Shown piece by piece: positions 54,203 to 63,464 of a stretch of DNA of 64,000 nt (position 1 is the first letter of the stretch; every line of letters starts with the position of its first letter). The notes below the pieces were generated by a model. That model was given only the letters and a program-made list of their open reading frames with translations. It had not been told where the DNA came from and did no database searches. The translations under genes were made by a program, and so were the position numbers. This DNA is from Acuticoccus sp. I52.16.1. GTDB taxonomy: Bacteria > Pseudomonadota > Alphaproteobacteria > Rhizobiales > Amorphaceae. The stretch covers positions 1,550,001-1,614,000 of the forward strand of contig NZ_CP094828.1 in NCBI RefSeq assembly GCF_022865125.1, read 5' to 3'.

Positions 54203-56503
54203 ATGAGATTTCTCACACTACTGCTCTGGCTGGCGATGGTGGCCATCATCGTCTTCCTGGCAACGCAGCCGGTCAGCCTGACGACCCACTTCGTCACGGC
54301 GATGGTGATCATCATCCTCATCGCCATCCTCAAGATGTTCGACCGCCGCGGCACGCTGCGCGCCGTGGTCCTCGCCCTCGGCACCGCGGTCGTGCTGCGA
54401 TACGTCTACTGGCGCACGACGTCGACGATCCCCCCGGTCGACGAGCTGGCCAACTTCATCCCGGGCTTCGCGCTCTATCTCGCCGAGATGTACTCGGTGT
54501 TCATGCTGTTCCTGTCGCTGTTCACGATCGCCGATCCGCTGAACCGCCCGCGGCGCACGCTGGCACGCGATTCGGTCCGCCCCACGGTCGACATCTTTAT
54601 CCCCAGCTATAACGAGTCGCCGGAGCTGCTGGCGATCACCGTCTCGGCCGCCAAGCAGATCGACTATCCGCAGGACCGCTTCAACGTCTATCTGCTGGAC
54701 GACGGCGGCACCGACCAGCGCATTGAATCGGCCGACCCGCAGCTGGCCCAGGAGGCGGCCGAGCGTCGCCGCACGTTGCAGCAGCTCTGCCGCGACCTCG
54801 GCGTCAACTACCTGACGCGCGCGCAGAACCTCAACGCCAAGGCCGGCAACCTCAACAACGGCCTCGCCCACTCCACCTCGGAGTTCGTGGCGGTGCTGGA
54901 CGCCGATCACGCCCCGGCGCGCGACTTCCTCAACGAGACGATCGGCTATTTCGCGACCGATCCGCGGCTCTTCCTGGTGCAGACGCCGCACTTCTTCATC
55001 AATCCGGACCCGCTCGAGCACAACCTCGAAACCTGGAACCGCATGCCGTCCGAGAACGAGATGTTCTACGGCGTCATCCAGAAGGGTCTCGACAAGTGGA
55101 ACGCCTCGTTCTTCTGCGGCTCGGCGGCGGTCCTGCGCCGCGAGGCGCTGGAAGAGGTCGGCGGCTTCTCCGGCATGTCCGTGACCGAGGACGCCGAGAC
55201 GGCGCTGGCGCTGCACGCCCGCGGGTGGAACTCGGCCTATGTCGACCGGCCGATGATCGCCGGGTTGCAGCCGGAGACGTTCGCCAACTTCATCGGTCAG
55301 CGCTCGCGCTGGTGTCAGGGGATGCTGCAGATCCTCCTGCTCAACAACCCGCTGTTCAAGCCGGGTCTGACGATCCCGCAGCGCCTGTCCTACCTGTCCT
55401 CGATCCTCTATTGGCTGTTCCCGCTGGCGCGGCTGACCTTCCTGTTCGCCCCGCTCGCCTACCTCTTCTTCGGCCTGTCGATCTTCGACGCGTCGGGCTC
55501 CGAGTTCGCCGCCTACACCACCACCTACATTCTGGTGAACATCCTCCTCCAAAACTACAACTGGAGCCGGGTGCGGTGGCCGTTCATCTCCGAGCTCTAC
55601 GAGACGATCCAGTCGGTCTATCTCGGGCGCGCGCTGTTCGCCGTGCTCATCAACCCGACGGCGCCGAGCTTCCGCGTGACGTCGAAGGGCGAGACGACCC
55701 GGTTCAGCCGAATTTCCGAGCTGGGCGGCCCGTTCTACATCATTTTCTTCATCCTCGCGGCCGGCCTGGTGGCGATGGTCTGGCGCATCGTCGCGATCCC
55801 GTCCGAATCGGGCGTGTCGCTGGTGGTGGGCGGCTGGAACCTCTTCAACATGCTGCTGATGGGCGCCGCGCTGGGCGTGGTGGCCGAGCGGCGGCAGCTG
55901 CGCTCCTCCCAGCGCGTCGCGATCGACCGGCCGGCCGAGATCATCTACGGCGACCGCGTCATCCCCGCCCGCATCGACGACGTGTCGGTCAACGGCGCGC
56001 GCATCATGGTGCCGGCCAACGCGTTGCGCTCCATCCAGGCGGGCGAGCGCATCATCATGCGCTTCCAGCCACTGGCGCCGCTGCCGTCCAACGAGCTGCC
56101 GCTCACCGTCCGCTCCGTCGTGCGCGACGAGGGCGGCATGGCCCTGGGGTCGGAGTTCTCGGTGGACGACGTGCGCCAGTACAAGATGGTGGCCGACCTC
56201 ATCTTCGCGAACTCCGACGAATGGAGCCGCTTCCAGGCCTCGCGGCGTAAGAACATCGGCGTCACGCGCGGCGTCATCGAGTTCATCCGCGTCGCCGTGT
56301 TCCAGACCGTGCGCGGCCTCTCCTACCTGACGCGCTCCGCGCCGACCGCCGGTCGTCGCAAGGCCGCCAGCGACAGCGATTCGAACGCGGCGCCCACCTT
56401 CGCCGGCGCGGATCCCAACGCCGTGGTCGCCGGCGCCGGTGCCACGGCCGCCCTCCACGGTGCGCCGATCACCCGGTCGGCCAACCCGACTCCCGATCGT
56501 TGA
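54203..56503 (+). CDS. bcsA: Cellulose synthase catalytic subunit (UDP-forming)
   Basis: A 766-residue inner-membrane GT2 enzyme polymerising UDP-glucose and exporting the glucan. Catalytic motifs are complete: DDG at 166-168, DAD at 233-235 (DADH), TED at 328-330 and QRSRW at 366-370. A C-terminal PilZ domain has RSSQR at 567-571 and DVSVNG at 593-598, the residues that bind cyclic di-GMP, so activity should depend on that signal. Membrane helices flank the GT domain. ATG 54203 begins the first helix (MRFLTLLLWLAMVAIIVFL). It forms an operon with bcsB. Confidence 0.97.
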   Translation: MRFLTLLLWLAMVAIIVFLATQPVSLTTHFVTAMVIIILIAILKMFDRRGTLRAVVLALGTAVVLRYVYWRTTSTIPPVDELANFIPGFALYLAEMYSVFMLFLSLFTIADPLNRPRRTLARDSVRPTVDIFIPSYNESPELLAITVSAAKQIDYPQDRFNVYLLDDGGTDQRIESADPQLAQEAAERRRTLQQLCRDLGVNYLTRAQNLNAKAGNLNNGLAHSTSEFVAVLDADHAPARDFLNETIGYFATDPRLFLVQTPHFFINPDPLEHNLETWNRMPSENEMFYGVIQKGLDKWNASFFCGSAAVLRREALEEVGGFSGMSVTEDAETALALHARGWNSAYVDRPMIAGLQPETFANFIGQRSRWCQGMLQILLLNNPLFKPGLTIPQRLSYLSSILYWLFPLARLTFLFAPLAYLFFGLSIFDASGSEFAAYTTTYILVNILLQNYNWSRVRWPFISELYETIQSVYLGRALFAVLINPTAPSFRVTSKGETTRFSRISELGGPFYIIFFILAAGLVAMVWRIVAIPSESGVSLVVGGWNLFNMLLMGAALGVVAERRQLRSSQRVAIDRPAEIIYGDRVIPARIDDVSVNGARIMVPANALRSIQAGERIIMRFQPLAPLPSNELPLTVRSVVRDEGGMALGSEFSVDDVRQYKMVADLIFANSDEWSRFQASRRKNIGVTRGVIEFIRVAVFQTVRGLSYLTRSAPTAGRRKAASDSDSNAAPTFAGADPNAVVAGAGATAALHGAPITRSANPTPDR

Positions 56504-56514
56504 GGTCCATGCCG

Positions 56515-59253
56515 ATGCGCCACTCGCTGCTCCTCACCGCCACCGCCGTCGCACTCGTCGCGGGCGTCGCCACCGCGGACGCCCAGGCCCCGGCCTTCAG
56601 CCTGCGCGGCAACCAGGCCTCGGACCTGCCGAGCACCACCTCGCCGACCCAGCAGCAGAACCGCGCGGCCGGCGCCGCGGCGACCCTGTCGCCGGAGAAC
56701 CCCAACACCGGCGCGGCACGGGGCGGTCCGGTCGCGACCCGCACCCGCCCCTCCCCGTTCGACGTCAACAACGACGGCCGCACACCCAGCGCGGACCTGC
56801 CCGACGACACGCCCGCCGCGCTGATCCAGCCGTCGACCACCATCTCGCCGCTCGCACCCGGCCAGCGCGCCACCGCATTGCCGCTCGACGCGATCAGCCA
56901 GGAGCAGCGCGACGACCTCGTCTCGCTGCTGCACGAATCCACCAACGAGGTGCGCGAGCTGCGCGTCGTGCTGGACAGCGACGCCGACTATGTCGAGGCG
57001 CTGGTCGACCGCCCGATCGTGCCGGAACGCACGCTGCGCCTGGAAGGCGAACTCGATTCGCGCTCCTGGAACGTCTACCTCACGGCGGCCGAGGCGGCGC
57101 GCGGCGGTACCCTGTCGCTCGCCTTCAGCAACTCCGTCCTGGTGCTGCCGGAAGGCTCGCGCCTGCACCTCTACCTCAACGGCCGCGAGATCATGGAGAC
57201 GGCGATCGATTCGCCCGATCGCACCAAGGTCGTCACCCTGCCGGTGACGCCGGGCCTCCTGCGCGCCGGCGAGAACAACTTCCGCATCGAATCGGAGATG
57301 CGCCACCGGATCGACTGTTCGGTCAACGCCACCTACGAGCTGTGGACGCGGATCGACACCCGCCTCACCGGGTTTTCCGCCCAGGGCATCGGCAACGCCG
57401 TCTCCGGCCTGCCGGATATTCCGGCCATCGGCGTGGGCACCAACGGCGCCACCCGGCTGCGGGTGGTGATGGACCAGCCGTCGAACCCGACGCAGGTCGA
57501 CCGGATGCTGAAGGTGGTGCAGGCCGTCGCCCTGCGCGGCCGCTTCGGCCAGCCGCTGGTGGAGGTGGTGCCCCCGGGGACCGAGCTGGAGCCCGTCGTC
57601 GGCACGCTGAACATCGTCATGGGCCCGGCCGCCGTGGTCGACGACATCGTCGGCAACCTCCCGTCGACGGCCAACGCGGTGCCCACCGTCGAGCTCGTCA
57701 ACGACGATATCGGCCCGACCATCGTCATCACCGGCCCGACCGCGCGCGACGTCGACACCGCGCTCGCCGAGTTCGTGTCCGCCGCCGATTCCGGGCGCAA
57801 CTGGGACCGTGAGCTGAACGGCCCGCTGGTCAACGGGTCGACCTCCCTCACCCTCGCCGACCTCGGGTTCGACACGATCGACTTCTCCGGTCGCCGCTTC
57901 CGGGCCGGCTTCAACGTGACGCTGCCGCCGGACTTCTACGCCGCGGCCTACGGCGAGGCCGAGATGCTGCTCGACGCGGCCTACTCGGCCTCGATCGACC
58001 CCAACAGCCAGCTCGTCATCTACGTGAACGGCGTCTCGTCGACCTCGGTGACCTTCGCCTCGGCCGACCGGCGCGTCTTCCGCGACTACCCCGTCTCGCT
58101 GGGCATGCAGGCGTTCAAGCCGGGCGTGAACCGGATCGAGATGGTCGCCGAGCTGCGCTCCGACGACGATACCGCCTGCCTGCCGGGGGCGACCGCGCCC
58201 TCGCAGGACCGGTTCGCCATCATGTCCTCCACGCGGCTGAACTTCCCGGACTTCGCGCGGATCGGCCAGTTGCCGAACCTCGCCTCGTTCGCCGCCAACG
58301 GCTTCCCCTACCAGATCGACGACCGGCCGGTGCGCGTCCTGGTCGGCGGCGACGCGCTCGACACCATCGGCGCCGCCGGCACGCTGATGAGCCGCATCGC
58401 CATCGGCCGCGGTGCCCCGCTGACGCTCAACGTCGTCGATCAGGTCGACCCCTATCGTGACCAGGGCCTCATCGTCATCGGCGCGCTGCCGGACATTCCG
58501 ACCACGGTGCTGGAGGCGACCGGGGCCGAGAACGTCATCCCGTCGGCGTGGGATTCGCCGATCGGCGGCGGCCTGGGCGCCGAGGAACCGCAGGGTCTGG
58601 AGCAGTACGACGAGGTGCTGCGCCGCCTTCGCCGCCAGCTTCGCCAGGAGGACGCGCAGCTCAACCGCGCCGCCAACCTCAGCGATCCGGCCGCCCCCGC
58701 CGCGTCGGCCGGCCGCGGCGACAATCAGAACTGGTTCGAGGATCTCAGCGGCGACGGCGGCATCGCCGGCGCGATCGGCGACCTGCTGCGTCCGGTGCGC
58801 AATGCGTTCAACCTCAACTTCGACCTGGACTTCTCCTTCCTCAGCGACGCGCAGGACGAGTTGACGCCGGGCTCCATCCCGGCCGGCGCGTCTTTGCTGA
58901 TGGTGCAGAACAACTCGCCCGACAACTCGACCGCCGCCTGGACCCTGGTCACGGCGCCGACGCCGGGCCTCCTGTCGACCTCGCTGGCCGCGCTCTCCAC
59001 CCCCGAGGTGTGGGACCGGATCAGCGGACGCGCCGCCGCCTACACGCTGGAGAACAACGAGGTCGACACCGTGCGCGCGACGCGGGTCAGCTACATCGCG
59101 ACGCTGCCGCCCTCGTTCGGCAACATGCGGCTGATCGCGGCCAACTGGTTCTCGATCAACAACGGCGTCTACGCCATCGCGCTGGTGGTGGCGGCCTTCC
59201 TGCTGGGATTCGTCACCTGGATCCTGGTCCGCCCGATGGGCCGCAAGAATTAA
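56515..59253 (+). CDS. bcsB: Cellulose synthase periplasmic subunit BcsB
   Basis: A 912-residue protein with a signal peptide (MRHSLLLTATAVALVAGVA, cleavage near ADA), a Pro/Thr-rich segment to about residue 120, the BcsB repeated carbohydrate-binding and flavodoxin-like domains, and a C-terminal membrane helix (YAIALVVAAFLLGFVTWILV) that packs on BcsA. GAGGT at 56502-56506 suits ATG 56515; ATG 56509 is in frame but too close. The stop of bcsA is 11 bases upstream. BcsB guides the glucan through the periplasm. Confidence 0.95.
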   Translation: MRHSLLLTATAVALVAGVATADAQAPAFSLRGNQASDLPSTTSPTQQQNRAAGAAATLSPENPNTGAARGGPVATRTRPSPFDVNNDGRTPSADLPDDTPAALIQPSTTISPLAPGQRATALPLDAISQEQRDDLVSLLHESTNEVRELRVVLDSDADYVEALVDRPIVPERTLRLEGELDSRSWNVYLTAAEAARGGTLSLAFSNSVLVLPEGSRLHLYLNGREIMETAIDSPDRTKVVTLPVTPGLLRAGENNFRIESEMRHRIDCSVNATYELWTRIDTRLTGFSAQGIGNAVSGLPDIPAIGVGTNGATRLRVVMDQPSNPTQVDRMLKVVQAVALRGRFGQPLVEVVPPGTELEPVVGTLNIVMGPAAVVDDIVGNLPSTANAVPTVELVNDDIGPTIVITGPTARDVDTALAEFVSAADSGRNWDRELNGPLVNGSTSLTLADLGFDTIDFSGRRFRAGFNVTLPPDFYAAAYGEAEMLLDAAYSASIDPNSQLVIYVNGVSSTSVTFASADRRVFRDYPVSLGMQAFKPGVNRIEMVAELRSDDDTACLPGATAPSQDRFAIMSSTRLNFPDFARIGQLPNLASFAANGFPYQIDDRPVRVLVGGDALDTIGAAGTLMSRIAIGRGAPLTLNVVDQVDPYRDQGLIVIGALPDIPTTVLEATGAENVIPSAWDSPIGGGLGAEEPQGLEQYDEVLRRLRRQLRQEDAQLNRAANLSDPAAPAASAGRGDNQNWFEDLSGDGGIAGAIGDLLRPVRNAFNLNFDLDFSFLSDAQDELTPGSIPAGASLLMVQNNSPDNSTAAWTLVTAPTPGLLSTSLAALSTPEVWDRISGRAAAYTLENNEVDTVRATRVSYIATLPPSFGNMRLIAANWFSINNGVYAIALVVAAFLLGFVTWILVRPMGRKN

Positions 59254-59559
59254 TTTTCTGCGCGGTCCGCACCGGGGTGCGGGCCGTGCCGGCCTCCGGG
59301 GCGGCAGCATGCCGGTGCCGCAACGTCGGCTGCACCCCCGGCAAATAGATCTCCCAGCAGACTCAAGGCTCTGCATCCGGCCGAGGATTGCACCCGTCCC
59401 AGCCGGACGGCGGCGGGGGATCCGGGCCGATGCCGACCAGTCCCACAACCGTTCGTTAACCGTATTCGTTCAGGCTTGCGCGCAAATGAAGACGCAGGCA
59501 CGAATCGAATCGGGCCTGCCCGGGCAGTCGGACGAATGGCGGAAGCTTCGCGAGGGCGT
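59254..59559. other. Gap between bcsB and the TPR gene
   Basis: No gene is seen. The gap starts with a strong hairpin (listed separately) and ends with a GTTAAC at 59455-59460, the same hexamer found repeatedly before bcsA. A separate promoter for the TPR gene is possible but I cannot define its boxes. In-frame alternative starts of the TPR gene (TTG 59476, ATG 59536) fall here. Confidence 0.5.
59260..59289 (+). terminator. Strong hairpin directly after bcsB
   Basis: Thirteen consecutive pairs form between 59260-59272 and 59277-59289, including G-U wobbles, with a 4-base loop CGGG. It begins seven bases after the bcsB stop. No T-run follows, so it may stabilise the bcsAB mRNA 3' end or attenuate read-through rather than terminate fully. 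Confidence 0.5.
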
Positions 59560-62373
59560 ATGGTTAAGCACGCGACGAACAACAGGGACATCGAGCCTCC
59601 GTTTGCTTTGCGTCCGCCGCAGCCCGAACCGATTTCGGGCACGACGAACAGATTGAGATCTGCGTTTCGACGCAAAAGCGCCGATGCGCCATGGGCGACG
59701 GCCCCCGCCTTCAAGCCGATCGCGGTCGGCACCGCCGCGGCCATCGCCTTCGGCTTCATCTTCGACGTCGGCCCCTGGGAGGCGATCACCGGGCGGCTGA
59801 ACAACTCCGCCGGCGCGCAGGAAGCCCCGCAGCTGCCGACGGCGAACGCCTTCGCCGAGCCCTCCGAGGCCGACCGGGCGGCGCTGCGCTACTTCGCCCG
59901 CGAAGGCGCCACCGAGCGGCTGGAGGCCGAGCTGCGCCGTCTGCGCGCGCTCTATCCCGGTTGGACGCCGCCGCGCGATCTCCTCGATCCGCAGGGCGAA
60001 GACACCGAGCTGCAACGCATCTACGACCTCGTCGGCGAGCAGAACTTCGACGAAGCGCGCCGCCTTCTCGCCGAGCGCCAGCGCCGCGATCCGACCTTCC
60101 AGACCCCGGCCCGCCTCGCCGCGCTGCTGGTGCTGGCCGAGGCGCGCGAGAACCTGCGCACCGCGTCCGAGGCGAGCAACTACGCCCAGGTGCTGCAGAT
60201 CGCCGAGGACAACGAGCAGATCCTCACCTGCGAAGACCCCGATTCCATCTGGCGCGTCGCCGAGGCGTTCGCCGAGACCGGCCGCCCGCAGCGCGCCTAC
60301 GACGCCTACGTCTACGTCATCGAAACGTGCGACGACGCCGGCACCCGCGCCGCCACGCTGCAAAAGGCCTCCGAGGAACTGGACACCTCTTACGTCTCGC
60401 GCCTCTTCGAATACGTGCCGACGGGGCAGGACGGCGAGCCGTCGCCGATGGCCGACGCGCAGCTCGACATCATCCGCGGCCTCGTCGCCCAAGCCGGGCA
60501 GGAAAACGCGCAGGGCCTGCTCGTCCCCCCCGAATGGATCGAGACGCTGGCCGACTTCGCCCGGACCGGCGCCAACCTCGATGACGCGATGCTGGTGGGC
60601 TACTACCTCTATCGCCAGGGGAGCCCCGCCGACGCGGCGCAGTGGTTCCGCTTCGCGCTCGATAATGGCCTCGGCTCGGACGCGGCGGAGGGGTACATCG
60701 TCGCCCTCCGCGCGACGGGGGATCGCGAGGATTCCTTCCTCGCTCGCGAGGTCGCCTACCAGTGGCGCGAGCAGACGCCCGAACTGATGGAAGCCTACCT
60801 CGACGCCGTCGCCACGATCCTGACGGCGGACGAATACGGCGAGACCTCGATCGAGGACGTCGAGCAGACCGCGGTGGACCGGTTCGCCCCGGTGGTGATC
60901 GAGCAGCGGGACGCCAACGGTGCGCAGGCACTGGGCTGGTACGCCTTCAACACCTGCCAGTTCATCATCGCCGAGGAGTGGTTCATCTCGTCGGCCAACT
61001 GGGTGCCGACCGAGGCGGCGATGTTCGGCCTGGCGCTGTCGCGGCTGCGGCTGGGCGACCAGATCGGCTTCGAGGAAGTCGTCGACGAGTGGGGCCCGCT
61101 CTACGAATCGGTGCAGCATCTGGCGACCGGCCTCGGCCGCGACGAGCCGATCGACCCGGTCAGCGGCGCCACCGACGATCCCACCGACGAGGTCGGCGTC
61201 GACTCGCTGATCTGCGATCCCGAGGAGCGTCGCCGCCTGCGCGAGCTGATCGTCGAGCAGCAGACGCGGAGCCAGGACCCGGTGTCCTTCACGCAGGCCG
61301 GCTCCCTCACCGCGGCGCAGGTGCGCCCCATGGCCGCCCGCCCCCAGGGCAGCGCCCGCCCCGACATCCCGCGGCGCTCCGTGGTGATCGACCCGAGCCG
61401 CCGGCCCGCCAAGTCGATCCTGCGCCAGGTGCAGCTGCAGTTGCCGCTGCCGACGCCGTCGCAGCAGCAGGTCCGGCCCGAGCCGCTGCAGCCGGCGCCG
61501 ACGACCGTCGCCCCACCGCTCGGCACCACGGCTCCGGTGACGGTCGCCCCTGTCCGCCCCGCGCCGGTGGTGCGTGGCGTCGCGCCCGGCACGACGCAGC
61601 CGGTGGTGCGCCGGGCGACGCCCTCCACCGCCCTGACCTCGACCGGCGACACCGTCACCCGCCGGGTGCGCGGCGGCGTCACCGCGACACGCGCGACCGA
61701 CAGCAAGGTGTTCGACATCGTCAATCGCCCGCGCACGGTGGTCCGGACCACCGGCGGCGGAGGTGGCGGCGGCGGCGGTACCGCGGCGCAACGGGCGCTG
61801 ACCGCGCGGCAATACGGGCGCTGCGTCGCGATCACCGACGACGGTATCCGCGGCGGCCGCCTGTCGGCCCAGGACGCCTCGGCCCGCGGCTTCTGCCTGT
61901 TGCAGCTGAAGCGCCCGGTGGAGGCGGCCCAGGCCTTCCAACTCGCCAAGATGAGTTCGCGGGTCGGCAGCAGCACCAAGGCGGACGCCGTGTACGGCTC
62001 CACGCTGGCCTATATCGCCAGCAACATGACGAAGGAGGCCGCGGTCGCGGCGACGCAGGCGCCCCTGTCACGCCCGCGCCGCACCGAGTTGCAGACCGCG
62101 ATCCTGACGCAGCGCGCCCTGGCCGCCAACCGGGACGGCCGCTACGTCGAGGCGCTCTACTTCCTCGACCAGCGCAACCGCATCGCCCCGCTGCAAAAGG
62201 ACCTGATGCTGCTCCAGGGCTTCGCCTACCGCGACGCGGGCAACTACGCGGCGGCCGAGAAGATCTTCCGCGCGCTCGACAAGGCGGGCTCCACCCGCGA
62301 CACCCGCGCCGGCTTGATCGCCCTGGCGGAGGGCAACCACCGGCCGATCGGCGGCGCCATCATCCGCTACTGA
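59560..62373 (+). CDS. Membrane-anchored TPR-rich protein of the cellulose locus
   Basis: A 937-residue protein with a cytoplasmic N-terminus of about 45 residues, one membrane helix (FKPIAVGTAAAIAFGFIF) and a large periplasmic region. Helical TPR-like repeats fill about residues 95-520 (for example QNFDEARRLLAERQRRDP) and again 745-930; between them is a Pro/Thr/Arg-rich linker ending in a run of nine glycines. Length and repeats recall the TPR part of BcsC, but no beta-barrel is evident: the C-terminus is GGAIIRY after TPR helices. Several starts are possible; ATG 59560 is chosen because similarity to an anchored topology begins there. A scaffold role in cellulose export is inferred from position. 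Confidence 0.8.
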   Translation: MVKHATNNRDIEPPFALRPPQPEPISGTTNRLRSAFRRKSADAPWATAPAFKPIAVGTAAAIAFGFIFDVGPWEAITGRLNNSAGAQEAPQLPTANAFAEPSEADRAALRYFAREGATERLEAELRRLRALYPGWTPPRDLLDPQGEDTELQRIYDLVGEQNFDEARRLLAERQRRDPTFQTPARLAALLVLAEARENLRTASEASNYAQVLQIAEDNEQILTCEDPDSIWRVAEAFAETGRPQRAYDAYVYVIETCDDAGTRAATLQKASEELDTSYVSRLFEYVPTGQDGEPSPMADAQLDIIRGLVAQAGQENAQGLLVPPEWIETLADFARTGANLDDAMLVGYYLYRQGSPADAAQWFRFALDNGLGSDAAEGYIVALRATGDREDSFLAREVAYQWREQTPELMEAYLDAVATILTADEYGETSIEDVEQTAVDRFAPVVIEQRDANGAQALGWYAFNTCQFIIAEEWFISSANWVPTEAAMFGLALSRLRLGDQIGFEEVVDEWGPLYESVQHLATGLGRDEPIDPVSGATDDPTDEVGVDSLICDPEERRRLRELIVEQQTRSQDPVSFTQAGSLTAAQVRPMAARPQGSARPDIPRRSVVIDPSRRPAKSILRQVQLQLPLPTPSQQQVRPEPLQPAPTTVAPPLGTTAPVTVAPVRPAPVVRGVAPGTTQPVVRRATPSTALTSTGDTVTRRVRGGVTATRATDSKVFDIVNRPRTVVRTTGGGGGGGGGTAAQRALTARQYGRCVAITDDGIRGGRLSAQDASARGFCLLQLKRPVEAAQAFQLAKMSSRVGSSTKADAVYGSTLAYIASNMTKEAAVAATQAPLSRPRRTELQTAILTQRALAANRDGRYVEALYFLDQRNRIAPLQKDLMLLQGFAYRDAGNYAAAEKIFRALDKAGSTRDTRAGLIALAEGNHRPIGGAIIRY

Positions 62374-62399
62374 GCGCCCCCCAGCCACGACGCCACCAG

Positions 62400-62426
62400 A
62401 AGAGCCGGGCCCCGAGCCCGGCTCTT
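62400..62426 (+). terminator. Rho-independent terminator after the TPR gene
   Basis: AGAGCCGGGC (62401-62410) pairs perfectly with GCCCGGCTCT (62416-62425), extended by one A-T pair, around loop CCCGA and followed by TTTC. It lies 27 bases after the TPR gene stop and closes the bcs transcription unit. Confidence 0.85.
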
Positions 62427-62552
62427 TCGCGTCGGCCCCCGCGCTCGCGCCGCCGCTCACTCCCCGCCGCCAGGCGCCACCGCGTGCACGGTAGCGGCCC
62501 TCACGGCGCCCTGGCGTGGTCTCTCTGTCGGCGCATCGCCGGCGGTCCGCGG

Positions 62553-63407
62553 TCAGACGAGCAGCGACCCCTGCGCCACCAACACCGCCTCTCCGGAAAG
62601 CGTCACGCGCTGCAACGCGCCGCCGGCCACCTCCGCCACGATGCCGATCCGGGACGGGCGCCCCATCTCGACGCCTTGGACGATGTCGACGGCGTGGGTG
62701 CCGTCGCCGGGCCCCTCGGCGAGATTGATGAGAGCGGCGAGGCATACCGCCGCCGCGCCGGTCGCGGGGTCCTCCGCCACGCCGGCCGCCGGTGCGAACA
62801 TGCGCGTGCGGAACCCGTCCGGCCCCTTGGCGACGAGATAGACCTGCTTGGGCAGCCCCTCCAGCACGCCGGCGTGGGCCTCGACGTACCGCGCCGCCGC
62901 CAACACCTTCGGGCTGCGCAGCGGGACGGCGACGAACCCCGGTCCGCCGCGCAGCAGCGCGGGGCGGTAGACCTCGGTCACGATATCGTCGGGCGCGAGG
63001 TCGACGAGGCGGGCGAGAGCCTCGACCGGGAGGTCGACGAACTCGGCCGCCGGGAGGGGCGCGGCCAACGTGGCGCGGCGTACGGCGTCGCCGGTGATGG
63101 ACACTTCGACGCGGCCCGCGGGCACCTGCAACACGACCTCGCGCGTCCCGTTGCGCAGCGCCAGCGCGATCGACCCGCCGACCGTGGGATGTCCGGCGAA
63201 GGCGAACTCCTCGCGAGGGGTGAAGATGCGGGCCGGAACGACGCCGCCGGCCGGCTCGCTCAGGAAGATCGTTTCCGACAGGTTGAATTCGGCCGCGATC
63301 GCCTGCATCCGTTCGGTGGACAATCCGTCCGCCTGATGGACCACGGCGAGCGGATTGCCGGCGAGCGGCGTCGCGGTGAACACGTCGAGAATGTCGTACG
63401 GTCGCAT
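62553..63407 (-). CDS. PhzF family isomerase/epimerase
   Basis: A 284-residue PhzF-like protein with the diaminopimelate-epimerase fold in two halves. The catalytic glutamate is in FNLSETIFL; FTPREEFAFAGHPTVG and the second-half AEDPATGAAAVCLAAL are hallmark segments. Reactions in the family are isomerisations of small metabolites, and the substrate here is unknown. Of two in-frame ATGs, 63407 has AGGA at a good distance, 63413 is too close to it. It is divergent from the transglycosylase gene. Confidence 0.9.
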   Translation of the reverse strand: MRPYDILDVFTATPLAGNPLAVVHQADGLSTERMQAIAAEFNLSETIFLSEPAGGVVPARIFTPREEFAFAGHPTVGGSIALALRNGTREVVLQVPAGRVEVSITGDAVRRATLAAPLPAAEFVDLPVEALARLVDLAPDDIVTEVYRPALLRGGPGFVAVPLRSPKVLAAARYVEAHAGVLEGLPKQVYLVAKGPDGFRTRMFAPAAGVAEDPATGAAAVCLAALINLAEGPGDGTHAVDIVQGVEMGRPSRIGIVAEVAGGALQRVTLSGEAVLVAQGSLLV

Positions 63408-63464
63408 GCGCATGTCCTGCGTCAGTTCGTTATCCCTTTAGCATCACCTTCGCGGAGAGACCCG

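Noticed and set aside
59560-62373. BcsC cellulose outer-membrane channel
   Set aside because: TPR repeats are present, but the N-terminus is a membrane anchor rather than a signal peptide and the C-terminus shows TPR helices instead of a beta-barrel.
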